From Channallabes apus (lineage: Eukaryota > Chordata > Actinopteri > Siluriformes > Clariidae), in NCBI GenBank assembly GCA_030522415.1, contig CM060118.1:23229651-23293650 (forward strand): a stretch of DNA of 64,000 nt, written 5' to 3'. The translations under genes were made by a program, and so were the position numbers. Shown piece after piece: positions 23,826-36,110 of the stretch. The stretch's first letter is position 1. Each line of letters begins with the position of its first letter. The notes under the pieces were generated by a model. It saw only the letters and a program-made list of their open reading frames with translations. It was not told the origin of the DNA and made no database searches.

Positions 23826-25278
23826 TTCCCCTCCTGCACATGATGAAACAGAAAGGATATGCGGAGATACTATGTAACCAGAAAGCTTACTTTTAACTGC
23901 ATGTGAACCTAGTATGATTACCCCTGTCCTGTCAGAGTAAAGCATAATGAAGTTAACAGGCATTTAGTCTCTGGTTTTATCACTCAAGCTACTGTCTCTC
24001 ATCTGACTTTTCTGAGACATGTAACTTTGTGCAATCAGCATAACTTTGGAAACCAAAACCATGTTTACAAATCATATACCTCAAGCATATAGAAGGGAAA
24101 AAAAACAGTCAGCCTAAAATGAAAAAAATCTGAACCAACTTTACTTTAGCATGTGTAGAAAAGGCATCATTTACATCTAAAACTGATAATGAACATTCAA
24201 ATAAGACCTGAGCCAGTAGAGTGCCTTAACTCCTACAGCATTTTATAATCTATCAAGGATAATAGAATGATCAATGTTGTCAAAGCTGTGCTAAGGTCAA
24301 GCAAGACAAACAAGGAGACCAGTAGTAGGTAATTTACCATTTAATTCCCATGTAGCTATGAACATAACTGCTGTACTACCACTTTTTATGGCACTTTTTA
24401 TGGGAGCTTGTTGCTGGACAGTTAACAGGGGTCAAGGTAATCCCCCCCCCCTCTCCCCTGAGGGTTTAATAATTGCTAGTTTGCAAGGTGTAGGTACATA
24501 GCCTGTTCTGAGGCAAGTATTAAGAATGTTTAATTAGATTCAGTTATTGCTGATAGTATTAGCATGTATGATATGTACATTAGATCTGTTCCATTTGTTT
24601 CATCAGGATTAAAAAAAAAGTCTCATCTTTGTAAATCATTCCTTATCAAGTCCCCACGTGGCTTGATTTCAGTAATTGATGGTTTTCTTTATTCATCCAT
24701 CATACACACATACCAGAGGTGAGATTTGTACTCCAATCCTATTTGCCACTACATTCAAATACTTTAACCTCTGTGTGACAAGTGGTTAATATCTTTTTGT
24801 ATGAAGGTTCAATCATTTTTAAATAAAATCATCTGTCTGGGCATGTTGCAGCTTTCTTCAGAATGATCTCACTGATTTAAGGTCTAAGCACACCGCTGTA
24901 TGGAAATTTGAAACAGTATTAAAAGTACATAGAAGCTTACTTTATTGCACAAAATCAACATGAGGAACATTACCACAGGGAACTGCTTTGAAATATTTAC
25001 ACTTTTATTTTTAAATGTACCTTAATCATCTTGAACTGTAAACAATAGTACAGAAAACTTTCCAGCAAATAAAAAGAACAAAGGTACCCACTGACTCCTT
25101 TGGGGCACATTTCCACTAGGCATCCTTAAAATAGACACACACACTGCTATGCTCATGAATTTTCATTTTCTCAGCAAAGTTGTGTAGTGCCAGTGTAAAA
25201 GGTTTGAGTACTAAATGGTTAACATCGGTAAAAATAATGGCATGAAAACTGCTGTATAGTTTTGATTATATATCATGA

Positions 25279-25280
<2 letters not shown>
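23826..25280. other. intergenic, nothing recognised
   Basis: AT-rich, with a short C-rich run near 24441-24455. No gene, RNA or transposon is supported. Confidence 0.5.

Positions 25281-25360
<80 letters not shown>
25281..25360. repeat. (TA)n microsatellite, 80 bp
   Basis: Pure TA run. Long TA tracts can extrude as hairpins and are often unstable. Confidence 0.97.
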
Positions 25361-25366
<6 letters not shown>

Positions 25367-26418
25367 ATTAACATTAGACTAATATGTACACTATCTTAAT
25401 TTCCACCAATATTGTAAAAGTCTAGCAATGTTTAATATATCACATTGAAGAAATCTGATCAGGAAAAAAAAATAACTAGATCACCCAGATGCTTGATGAA
25501 GTTGCATTGACAATAGAATTACAATCACAGATATGTTTAATTGTACAGTAAGAACATTTACGCATGCACAATTCAATGAGAATTCACATGATAGATACTA
25601 AAACCTCGTGTTAGTGAGGCTAATCATAAAAAAGGGTTTGGAGCATTGGAATGGATTACAGTATTCTGGGCACCACATCGTGTGCTGTAATCAAAGCTAA
25701 ATGTGGGTGAATTAAATCTTTGAGTGTGTAAGTGTGATGTTTCCCTGTTGGATTGTTAGGGATGAGACTCTTTTCTATGTAGATCCATTCTGCCCACATT
25801 CCACAGTTTGTTCCATTGTGCTTTATGTGCATCCCCAAACATCAAAGTCGATTCAACGTAATGAAAAAATGTCTTGCTCAAATTATTTCAGGCAGCATTT
25901 AATCTCACATATGTTGTTCTGCTATAACTGCTAAAAAAAGGTGAAGTACTTTGAGTATACATATTTTTCCACCATGCCATGTCTGTTTGCAGCCAACACA
26001 AAGCACTGCCCAAAAGCAGAGCCACAAATCAACAGCTTGCATTTCAGAACTGTGGCTATTTCCACCAGTGCGGTTCAAAATGTTATTTAACTCCTTAGCA
26101 GGATCATAGAACATTTTATGAAGCTTAAATAAACAAATGCAATTTATTTAAGTAATGTCATATGAGTAAATTCATATTAAACCATAGACTGTATGAAAAG
26201 AACTGGACAAACCCCTGTGACGTAACCCATGGGAAGAGTGGTATTGAAGCTAAAATATGGGAGCTCTGGTTGTCTCCATCTTGCCATTAGCTGACGCCGC
26301 CTAAAGCTGGTGAATCGATAAATCCAGTGGACACAATGACCACAGCCTGGTTGTTGATTGAAACACACCTACTGTATATACTGGACATCAGTTACCACAA
26401 GCTAACTAGTTTACCTTT
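25361..26418. other. intergenic, nothing recognised
   Basis: No supported gene. Near 26180-26300 the sequence resembles a dispersed fish repeat, but I cannot name it or bound it. Confidence 0.45.
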
Positions 26419-26422
26419 AGCT

Positions 26423-27189
26423 TGTAGCGCAGCCACACAACGGGACATTTCTTATAACAGGAAAAGGATCGACGAGCTAATGCTGCTCACCTGTGCTAGG
26501 AAATGTGCCCTATCTGGCTTCAGTTGTCCCCATTGACAGTGTTTTGGTCCCCGGGTAAGCATTCGTACGCATGCGCGATCACAACGCGAGGGAACCCGGA
26601 AGTGACGTGGGGTCACATGTACTGGCATAAAGCCGGAACCGGCGAAGAGGCCGGCACGGAGAGATGTACCACGGCGCGCTGCCTAGAGAGACATTGTTTG
26701 TTAGCCATCGACTGCTTTTCACTGCAGGGATTAAGCTTGCTGGACACTTACAATTCACCTCTCATACATTCACCTCGAGATTCACTTACAATTCACCTCT
26801 CATACATTCACCTCGAGATATTGATCTCGACCTCCCGGATTTAACATCTTTTACCTGTGAGATCGAGCCATCTCTCCAACTCACCAACCCACTGCAATAT
26901 CTCAGACACTGGACTACCACATACACACTCCCACACTCACATACATCGCTCACTCACTGTTTATATTTGTATATATTTTGTATATATTGGTTTGTGGTGC
27001 ACCTTGTTTGTTTATTTATTTATTTTGTATAATACACTTTGGTTTAATTTATTACAATTGTTTTGTGTCGCGTCTTATATTGTCCCGCCGCAGTTGCGCA
27101 ATACCGGAAGTGTTCTTTACTAGCCCATATTTTGATTCCCGAATCCGTAACAAAGTAACTAGTGATTTAATACTAATCCAAGCATTACA
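26423..27189 (+). repeat. 5' LTR, 767 bp
   Basis: It runs tgtagcgcagcc ... gcattaca. Compared with the 3' LTR it holds an extra 38-bp tandem duplication (26745-26782 and 26783-26820). Several open frames inside it are shadows that recur in the other LTR. Confidence 0.93.
26745..26820 (+). repeat. 38-bp tandem duplication in the 5' LTR
   Basis: Two 38-bp units in a row, differing at the last base or so. The 3' LTR has only a partial single unit, so the duplication arose after insertion or in a variant LTR. Confidence 0.85.
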
Positions 27190-27215
27190 TAGTGGTGGCC
27201 CGTACGTACGGGGAA
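27190..27215 (+). promoter_or_regulatory. candidate primer binding site
   Basis: tggtggcccgtacg starts four bases inside the 5' LTR and begins TGG, as expected for pairing with a tRNA 3' CCA end. I cannot say which tRNA. It contrasts with the chromovirus at 13667-18827, which has no such site. Confidence 0.5.
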
Positions 27216-27263
27216 TCTGTATTTTTGGGTATTTTCCGGTTTTGTGTGGCGTGGCTGAATAAG

Positions 27264-28882
27264 ATGGACGCTATCATCGCTAACGCTAATGCTAATGCTA
27301 GTAGTGCTGTTAAGGCCAACTTTGTAGTAGCTAATAACATGCTGGGTGATGTAGAGGATGCATTTGATATACGCCGTAACCCTACAGCTGACTTAACTTC
27401 ATTGATTAGTTCATTATATATATCTGATAGCCATGATGATGACAATGATGATGGTATTATTGCTCATGTGTCGGATATTGATGTGGTGCACACACTACAA
27501 ACAGAACTAAATGAATGCAAGGTGGACAAGGTGGTGCTTACTGATAAAGTGAGCTCTGTGGAGAAGGATTTTACACAATCCGTGGACAGCAGTCTCAACC
27601 GTCGTGATGCAGTCGTCGTGATGCAGTGGACGCAAGTTTGGAAGGGCTGAAGCGCTACTGCCACGAGGCTCTTGAGAAAATGGAGAGAGCCATCGTCGAC
27701 TGTTTTCTGCGACGTGACGTCATCTGGGAGAACCGGATGAAGAGACTGCGTCTCACTAGTACGCCCACCGCGCACAGGTTACAGGCCTGCACCCCTGCAT
27801 CTCCTCCATCTCATGCACAACATCTGCCCAGCACTTCAACCACTACAGCTACAGCCAAAGTAACGTCACCAAGTCCTCATGCTATCCATGACGTTCCTCC
27901 TGGTGTTCCAGTACACTCCTCTGCTCAGCTCACCTCCTCAGTCTCACCCCCTGCTTCTTCTCTTTATGCTCGACCACCCATCTGCGTGGAGTTTCCAGTC
28001 TTCTGCGACGCGTCAGAGACAGCTGATGTGCTGAACTTCATCGAGCAAGCTGAGAAGTATCTGGAGATCAGACCACTGACACACCCAGAGCTGCTGGGAA
28101 CCCTCGGCACGGTTCTACGAGAGCCTGCTCTGAGTTGGTGGAAGGTGGAGAAAGGCAAGGTGAAGGATTGGCGGTCTTTTAAACAGGCATTCACGGCGGC
28201 TTTCATACTGGACAACGACCTCGCAGAAGTTGAAGACAACTTGAGGTCTCCGGTACAGCAGTCCGGGCAACGCCTTGGAGACTTCGCCGATGACCACCCC
28301 GCCCTTTGTCTCAAGTGGAACCCTGATATCTCCGAGGAAGAACGAGTGGGGCAAACACTGGAGAACATCAACCCGAGAGTGGCCAGATGTCTAAGAGGAA
28401 CTGCGAACACCATCGAACAACAGGTGAAGAGAGGTGCTGGGGTAGAGGAAGACGGCAATGACCGTTTAAATCTGGGCCCAGATACCATATCCCGAGCACC
28501 CCCGCCGCTGAAAGGAGGCTACGCACCACGGCTAACCACCACGACCACTAAAGGTTCCGCTGATCTACCCAGCGACCTAGGTGAGATAATCCCGGACCAG
28601 CAGAAGGACCCTACAATCGTAAAGCTGCTCTCTAATGACCATCCAGGAAGCAAGCGAGATCAGAGGGTCTCTTTCAAGTATCACCAAGGGGCATTATATC
28701 GCCGGGTACAAGGCAAATGTGGGGAGAGGTTCCAGCTGATTGTTCCCCAGGTATTAATTAAATCTTTTCTACATCACTTCCATAACAACCCCATGGGAGG
28801 ACACCTAGGACAACTAAAAACCCTGCTGAGGTTGCTAGAGGTGGCGTGGTGGCCGACTGTGCGGAAAGACGTCTGGCACTAA
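27264..28882 (+). pseudogene. gag fused to RNase H end and integrase zinc domain, with a frameshift
   Basis: The ATG at 27264 opens a frame beginning MDAIIANANANASS. At about 27600-27627 a 14-bp tandem duplication (gtcgtgatgcagtc repeated) throws the frame. The next frame, to 28882, carries the rest of gag: a proline- and serine-rich stretch, then a capsid-like domain (PALSWWKVEKGKVKDW, EEERVGQTLENINPRV). At about 28440-28500 gag passes without a gap into text like the RNase H end (PDTISRAPP), followed by an integrase zinc domain (HHFHNNPMGGHLGQ). Two gene ends have thus been joined by deletion of roughly the whole protease-RT part. It stops at 28882 after VRKDVWH. Confidence 0.85.
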
Positions 28883-29160
28883 ACGGAATCATGCAGCATT
28901 TGTCAACGACACAAGCCAGATATCACAATACCCGGAGGAAAGAAGCGCACTTTCAGCTGGGAGAACTGGTTGGGATAAGAACTCACCCCCTTTCCTCCAC
29001 AGCAAAGACAGGTTCTGCACAGCTAGCGCCCAAGTGGGAGGGACCAGCAGAAATTCAAACCAGAAAAGGACCAATTAAATACACAAGGTCTTGGGGCTAC
29101 CCACAAAAAGCCGATGTTGTCAGTGTGGCAAATTTAAAACGCTTGTACGGACGTTCTCCT
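28883..29160 (+). pseudogene. integrase C-terminal fragment
   Basis: A frame through QHLSTTQARYHNTRRKE, GELVGIRTHPLSS and KLAPKWEGP-like text matches the C-terminal region of Gypsy integrases, which carries the GPY/F-like fold. The catalytic DDE core between the zinc domain and this piece is deleted. It is out of frame with the preceding fragment. Confidence 0.75.
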
Positions 29161-29176
29161 CAGATGCCGGAAGCTT

Positions 29177-29194
29177 GGGGGGGGGGGGGGGGGG
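29177..29194 (+). promoter_or_regulatory. polypurine tract, an 18-G run
   Basis: Eighteen G residues sit four bases before the 3' LTR, where the plus-strand primer is expected. The length is unusual for a polypurine tract and may be slippage or a consensus artefact. Confidence 0.7.
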
Positions 29195-29198
29195 TCTA

Positions 29199-29923
29199 TG
29201 TAGCGCAGCCACACAACGGGACATTTTTTATAACAGGAAAAGGATCGACGAGCTAATGCTGCTCACCTGTGCCAGGAAATGTGCCCTATCTGGCTTCAGT
29301 TGTCCCCATTAACAGTGTTTTGGTCACTGGGTAAGCTCTCGCACGCATGCGCGATCGCAGCGCGAGGGAACCCGGAAGTGACGTTGGGTCACATGTACTG
29401 GCATAAAGCCGGAACCGGCGAAGAGGCTGGCACGGAGAGATGTACCGCAGCGCTGCCTAGAGAGACATTGTTTGTTAGCCATCGACTGCTTTCCACTGCA
29501 GGGATTAAGCTTGCTGGACACTTACAATTCACCTCTCATTCCGTTCTCGATCTCCCGGATTTAACATCTTTTACCAGTGAGATCGAGCCATCTCTCCAAC
29601 TCTCCAACCATTTCATACCCACTGCAATATCTCAGACACTGGACTACCATATACACACTCCCACACTCGCATACATCGCTCACTCACTGTTTATATTTGT
29701 ATATATTTTGTATATATTGGTTTGTGGTGCACCTTGTTTGTTTATTTATTTATTTATTTTGTATAATACACTTTGGTTTAATTTATTACAATTGTTTTGT
29801 GTCGCGTCTTCTATTGTCCCGCTGCCGTTGTGCAATACCGGAAGTGTTCTTTACTAGCCCATATTTTGATTCCCGAATCCGTAACAAAGTAACTAGTGAT
29901 ATAATACTAATCCAAGCGTTACA
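29199..29923 (+). repeat. 3' LTR, 725 bp
   Basis: It matches 26423-27189 throughout with small differences and one copy of the duplicated segment. It ends gcgttaca next to the AGCT target duplication. Confidence 0.93.
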
Positions 29924-29927
29924 AGCT

Positions 29928-30483
29928 TAGGTAAAATTTTGTTATTTACTGTATATGCTAACATTACTTTACATTTGATTGAACTCTGCCATCCATACTC
30001 TACAGTACTTGTCGTTCTGTGCCAACTAATACATTTCTACAGTAATTGTACGTAAATTAAACTACAATGAACCGGTTAACCGATTAACCAAAGTGATGCA
30101 TAGCAGACAGCTAGTGATTTGACACCTGCAGTGCAATGCCCCTATTTGACACCTGCACCTATGCCCCTATTTATTCATACGTTTATGGCTTAATATAATA
30201 TTAACTGATGAGTTATGTGCTTTTTATTGTAAAGTATTGTCTCTTTTTGAAGTCAGCCTCTTGTGGTCATTTGAGGAACTGCATGTTTGGGCACGTTTGG
30301 GTCGGCCAATTTTTTCAGAGCTGTAGGTTATTCCTTGTATTAAACTTGAACACCTTATGCAATTAAACATAGCTAAATCAATGATGACTAATTGCATAAA
30401 AAATATTTTTTAAATATACAGTTATTTTCATACAGTATAAAGAGGACAAACCGTATTGTGATTTGGACTAATAGTCTGAGACA
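29928..30483. other. intergenic, nothing recognised
   Basis: No supported feature. Confidence 0.5.
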
Positions 30484-31135
30484 CTGGTCCACGCTTTCAT
30501 TACTTCTCGACTTGACTACTGTAATTCTCTTTTTTATGATCTACCAAATACAACATTAAATAAGCTCCAATACATTCAGAACTCTGCTGCTAGGGTCCTC
30601 ACTTATTCAAAGAAATCCTCACACATCACTTCCATCCTACACAAACTTCATTGGCTACCCATTCGCTGCCGCATCCAATACAAGGTTCTCCTTATCACCT
30701 TCAAAGCAGTCCATGGTCTTGACCCTCCATATACTGTTTCTCGGATCTTATTCATACTTACTCCCCTGCTCGCACCCTCCGATCTGCAGATGATGGTCTA
30801 CTGGTAATTTCTCGTCATAGATTAACATCATTTGGAGGACTAGCATTTAGTATTTCTGCCCCCGCACTCTGGAATTCTATTCCCAAACACATCCGTGATC
30901 TTTCTTCATTACAGGATTTCAAAACCCACCTTAAAACATATCTTTTCTCGTCCTGTTTTTCCACTCTTTGAATATGTGTTAGATAAATACTACCGATTTT
31001 CATGTTTATCTATATTTTGTTCTGACGTCTTTCAGGTGTCTCTTTCTATGTGTAAACATTTTTGTTATTGTAAAACGACCTTGAGTCTCTTGAAAGGCGC
31101 TATATAAAATAAACTTATTATTATCATTATTAATA
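30484..31135 (+). mobile_element. LINE 3' fragment, L2/Rex1-like
   Basis: Translation from 30484 reads [19 protein letters not shown], then [35 protein letters not shown] and [11 protein letters not shown]. These are the conserved post-RT blocks of L2/CR1-group LINEs. After a frameshift near 30780 the C-terminal end continues (SAPALWNSIPKHIRDLSSLQ, then TYLF). The 3' end, aaggcgctatataaaataaa followed by TTATTATTATC repeats, is the short tandem tail usual for this group. 5'-truncated and dead. Confidence 0.85.
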
Positions 31136-32759
31136 CAGCCGTCTGAGTTTTTGGGATGTTTCTGATTATCTATCTGACAAATTTAGAGGCCATGGAGCAT
31201 TTTAATATTAAAATCATGACAGACAATAATGTAATGAAGGTGCAAATAGCCACATTAAGTAGTCCACTGGGAGACAGAGAGCTACTGTATCATGGAGCTG
31301 GGTGCAAATTAATAATACAACCAGGGAAATAAGAATTTTAGGTTATTTAACACACCAAATTACCAATACACTATATATTCAACAGCACAGTTTTTACATA
31401 ATAACACGTAAAAAAAATCAAGGAATAATGCCTGACATCATTCGAGAAACTGTGTTTTTGCATCTTTTTCAATGGATTGAGTGCATGATATGATATGATG
31501 TTCATTTACTTCTTTATCATGTACATAGAGTACCATGAAGCTGTTCTATTCCACGGCACCGATCTATGTCTGATTGAGGCATGCTTTAGGCTTATAAAGA
31601 GGCATGACCAGGTGAAAAGTGTTTAGCCTGATTACCTGCACAAGGTTGTCGCATAGCAACTGTTGCCTGTCTGTGGTAAAGACTCATGCAGGTGGCCACA
31701 GATTTGCCCGAGAGTGCGCTTGTGGTGCTATAATGACTCTGTATGAACCTGGATCAGATTCTAAGAATGTCTTAGAAACTTTTACGACCAAGCAGAAAGC
31801 AATGTTGATCTCATGAGCGTGACTTGTTTGACAAGCTTAATAAAATACTGGAACACTTTAATGTGCAAAATCACCACACTGAAATCCCATTGCAATTATT
31901 TGGAACTGACATTATCATTAAATTATTTTGCTCTGTTGAAAGGGTCTCTGTTGCTTCATAGAGTGTTATGATTTAGGACAGTTCTTTATATCATCATGCT
32001 TTTTGCATTTGGCAGCAATAATTTATAAGTAAACTTCTTGCTCTGGTATAAGCTTGATGACATAATCACTTCTAATGATTCACAGATAAACAAAAAAAAT
32101 TGCACTTAAGTGGGGTAGCAAGTTGCTTGCTTGAAACTATTTTACAAGAAATTCTTTTACTCCTAGTTATGAAAAAGACATTCAGCAAAAGGTGACCCAG
32201 TTCATGGACACATTTTGCACCATTAGATCTGTTGGTGTAGTTTATGGACTTCAGCTTGTTTTATTATTTTTTTAACATGCTTGACTTAGCCAAACCATTA
32301 ATCTCACCAGCGAAACTCCAGAATGGATTATATTTGTATATATACTCGCCATACAAATTGAATCCATTCCGGAGGTGAGTTTGTAACTTCATTTTATAGT
32401 GAAGTGCATTTTCCCATTGAAAACAATGTAAACGCAGATAATCCGTTCAAGTCAGGCAAAACGTTTTTGCTTATGAAAACAATCAAAAACTTTAGAAATG
32501 ACATATTAATAAAGTAAAATACAAAATAAACTGACATTAAACCTCACTTAAACTTTAATTGTGATTGTGATTTTTTTTTACTTGCCATATGGAAACAGTA
32601 CCATTAAAATCTGGAATTAAAAGTTCCAGACAATCAGAACACAGTACAGAACATTGTATTTCCACTGCTTTTCTTGGTACCACCTTCTTTGGACTCGTGT
32701 TGCCATATCCTCACTAAATCTGGCACAAAAACACTTGGCACAAAAAACGGTTTTGAGCA
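31136..32759. other. intergenic, nothing recognised
   Basis: Around 32290-32460 the text resembles a dispersed fish repeat (cattttcccattgaaaacaa, then tgtaaacgcagataatccg) but I could not bound it. Confidence 0.45.
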
Positions 32760-32860
32760 TCTACCAGAGATCGCTTGTATGCCGACATGATCCTGTGACA
32801 TGATCCTTCAATGAGTTTTATGAGGACATGGGTGTGGCACAATGCCACATTGCCCCATAC
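32760..32860 (-). pseudogene. possible IS630-like transposase relic
   Basis: On the minus strand one frame reads VWGNVALCHTHVLIKL, resembling VIIWDSVAFHHACVL in the relic at 6393-7060. Nothing else of the gene is convincing. Confidence 0.3.
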
Positions 32861-34614
32861 TATTACAAATGCTGGCACACACAAAAGGTTCTGCCAACCT
32901 CACTCAATTTACAGCACTGTTGTAACATGCAATTTGTTCTGTCCAAGTCCAAGTTCAGCCTTTTGTTTTGTTGCAACATTTGCATAATTGTTGCCATTTT
33001 TGAAGGTGGCCAATTCAGTCCAGTCTGTCTCATGGAAGATGACAGTTTTTGTACTCCCTCTCTGCAGTCTTCAAGAAATAATACGAATGCCTCCACCGTC
33101 TTCCCTGCTCTTATGTCTTAAAAAAAATCAATCCACAGTTGTCCGCTTCCCACTGGATGATAATGAAGGTGAAGACACCTGGATAGGTTTTATTTTATTC
33201 ATTCTTTTTCAATCACACACACCTACCAACATCTTCTGCTTCCATGGTTTTTCCAGACTTTTCTTTCTACATTATACAACAATTCTGAACGGATCCAAAA
33301 TAATATAATCCCCTATGAACAGTTGTTATTGAGATGTGTCTACTGCTTATGCTCTTCATAAAAGCCTTCATAACAGCTCTAATCTATCAGTCTACCAGTC
33401 TTCTCATCTTCTAGTTTTGTTGCACACAAGTTGTACATATTTATTCTTATTAGAGTGATTTTTATATTTTTTTAAATCATTTTTTTATCTGCACAATCTA
33501 GAGTTATTGTACACTACTGCTGTACTTTGTACAACCATTTATTTTACAAACTTTTGAGTCTCGTGAATCTCTAATCTGTGGTGCTGTAAATTGGTTATTT
33601 TAAGGTTGGCAACTCTAAATGAACTTCTCTTCAGCAGAAAGTCAATTTCATCATGGTGCCTGATGAGTTTTGCAAATGCACTTGACAATACTGTTCTTGC
33701 AAGAAGTGGTCCAGAACAGCTGACTTACATGGCTTAAAATAACAACCGACTGTTGTTGTTGTTGCTACTTATTAATTACCTAGTGCCATATGTGCTATTT
33801 CATATTTAAAAATCCTGTAATTCTTTTTTTAATTGTTAATTCTCAATATATATCAAAATGATATTACAGTCGAAATGCATAAAATTCTTGTCTCAATCAT
33901 GTCTGCTATGCTTTGAACTCAAGTTTCAGAGTTTTGAAAACTATACAACTATGATAAGATAGGCAAAAGTGCTGTAGATCTGTAAAGTTCTGAAGAGTTC
34001 TGTAGAGTTTTGCTGATGGTTGTGTGTGACTGAGAAAGAATGAATGAAGCAAGATGTTATTGAATGCATTTTGAAAAATGGTCCACAGTTTAGTCGACCA
34101 AAAATGATGTTGTGCTAACTGTATGAGGAGTTTTGAATAAGTAGACTCAGTAATGAAAAATGCAATTAGAAAAAAAACCCTGTAAAAGAGATATAAGAGT
34201 TTCAAATATGGGCAGTTGCGTGCCCCATTAACAGAGGCAGGTGGGGATTAAGCGCTGAGGAAGTCTCCTCAGTGGGGTACATTTGGGGGCACCAAGCTGC
34301 CAGACAGCATATGTTATTGCAGATGAGAAGAAGCTGCATTAAATATATAACTGCAGTGAAATTTCAACAGGATGCTGGAGAGCAGGGACACATAGAAGCC
34401 TTATATGCAGAAAGTGAGATTTGGATATGATCATTTAATCATATGTTTGCAGTAGTTGTTTCAGTTCAGGGTGAATGATATTATAAACCATGGAACAGGA
34501 TTTGACTAATGCTCATTTGGATGCAAAGATAATCTGTATTTAAACAAACAGTCAAGCAGAGAGCTTTCCATGTACAATATATCAAAATAAAGTTTCACTA
34601 CTCAAATCATATAG
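32861..34614. other. intergenic, little recognised
   Basis: Open frames around 32863-33308 have no domain I recognise. Text near 34079-34120 (ccacagtttagtc with gatgttgtg) resembles 7019-7055 in the IS630-like relic, so more transposase debris may be present. Confidence 0.4.
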
Positions 34615-34979
34615 CTATGTGTAAGGGTCTGCCCCTAGGGGGCACTGTGTCCGTGTGTTGCGTTTTGTAGTTTTGTTTAAAGACCCAGTTTCCCAGGAGG
34701 CACCTCGGTCAGGTGACGAAGCTTCACCTGTGCCGAGGTGGATCATTAGTAAACCTATAAGAAGCGATCAGCTCGGGGAAACTGGGTCGAGCATTAAGAT
34801 TGTCTAGTGGGCTTTGTTTTGTGTAATTTGTGTTTGTTTGTGCTGGCTCTGTGAGTTTAGTTTATGTGAGTCTGTAGGTTGTGTTGGTTAGGATGTGATT
34901 ATTAACCGGTTTTGTTTCTATGTCTTTATAGTCTTGATGGTGTGTATTTCTGTGTTGGACCGAAGTTCTGGACCGAGGA

Positions 34980-36110
34980 GAGCTCCACGAGTGCAGGAGT
35001 GAGTGTGTGGCTCATAAGAGCAAGTATGTGCGTGAGTAAGCTTAAGAGTGCGTGTGTAGCTCATAAGAGCACGGGAGTGCGTGTGTAGCTCATAAGTGCA
35101 GGAGTGAGTGTGTAGCTCATAAGAGCAAGTATGTGCGTGAGTAAGCTTAAGAGTGCGTGAGTAGCTCATAAGAGCACGGGAGTGCGTGTGTAGCTCATAA
35201 GAGCACGGGAGTGCGTGTGTAGCTCATAAGAGCAGGAGTGAGTGTGTAGCTCATAAGAGCAAGTATGTGCGTGAGTAAGCTTAAGAGTGCGTGAGTAGCT
35301 CATAAGAGCACGGGATGTGAGTGAGTAGCTCAGAAGAGCACCGGAGTGAGTGTGTAGCTCAGAAGAGCAAGTATGTGCGAGAGTAAGCTCAGAAGAGCAC
35401 GGGATGTGCGTGAGTAAGCTCATAAGAGCACAGGAGTGAGTGTGTAGCTCATAAGAGCACAGGAGTGAGTGTGTAGCTCATAAGAGCACAGGAGTGAGTG
35501 TGTAGCTCAGACGAGCACAGGAGTGAGTGTGCAGCTCAGAAGAGCAAGTATGTGCGAGAGTAAGCTCATAAGAGCACGGGATGTGCGTGAGTAAGCTCAT
35601 AGGAGCACGCGAGTGAGTGTGTCGCTCATAGGAGCACGCGAGTGAGTGTGTCGCTCATAAGAGCATATGCACGAGTATAGCTCGTAAGCGCAAGTACATG
35701 CGTGTGTTGCTCGTAAGAGCACGTGAGTGAGTGTGTCGCTCGTAAGAGCACGTGAGTGAGTGTGTCGCTCGTAAGAGCACGTGAGTGAGTGTGTCGCTCG
35801 TAAGAGCACGTGAGTGAGTGTGTCGCTCGTAAGAGCACGTGAGTGAGTGTGTCGCTCGTAAGAGCACGTGAGTGAGTGTGTCGCTCGTAAGAGCACGTGA
35901 GTGAGTGTGTCGCTCGTAAGAGCACGTGAGTGAGTGTGTCGCTCGTAAGAGCACGTGAGTGAGTGTGTCGCTCGTAAGAGCACGTGAGTGAGTGTGTCGC
36001 TCGTAAGAGCACGTGAGTGAGTGTGTCGCTCGTAAGAGCACGTGAGTGAGAGTGTCGCTCGGAAGAGCACGTGAGTGAGTGTGTCGCTCGGAAGAGTAAC
36101 TGTGAGTGGG
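34980..36110. repeat. minisatellite, about 29-bp units, inside the solo LTR
   Basis: The left part (34980-35700) has variant units of roughly 26-31 bp built on gtgtgtagctcataagagca, with higher-order alternation. From 35709 to about 36110 the period is strictly 29 bp, 14 units, 12 of them almost identical. Each unit of this part contains CACGTG and the small inverted repeat gctcgtaagagc. Because 29 is not a multiple of 3 and the unit has no minus-strand stops, all three minus frames stay open. Confidence 0.95.

Larger units (their letters stand above)
26423..29923 (+). mobile_element. Ty3/Gypsy-type LTR retrotransposon, internally deleted
   Basis: Two long LTRs (26423-27189 and 29199-29923) in direct orientation enclose a body of only about 2 kb. 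A 4-bp duplication AGCT flanks the element (26419-26422 and 29924-29927). The body encodes gag joined directly to the end of RNase H and the start of integrase, then the integrase C-terminus. Protease, most of the reverse transcriptase and the integrase core are gone, so any movement would need help from a full-length relative. The LTRs differ by small changes and a tandem duplication, so the insertion is older than the chromovirus at 13667-18827. Confidence 0.93.

Noticed and set aside
26503..27262. Several overlapping plus-strand frames of 88-122 codons, repeated near 29279-29930.
   Set aside because: They sit in the LTRs of the 26423-29923 element and recur with it; hydrophobic or low-complexity text without domain features.
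35709..36110. Regular 29-bp repeats that could be mistaken for a CRISPR array.
   Set aside because: There are no spacers: units follow one another directly, and the DNA is clearly vertebrate. It is a minisatellite inside an LTR.
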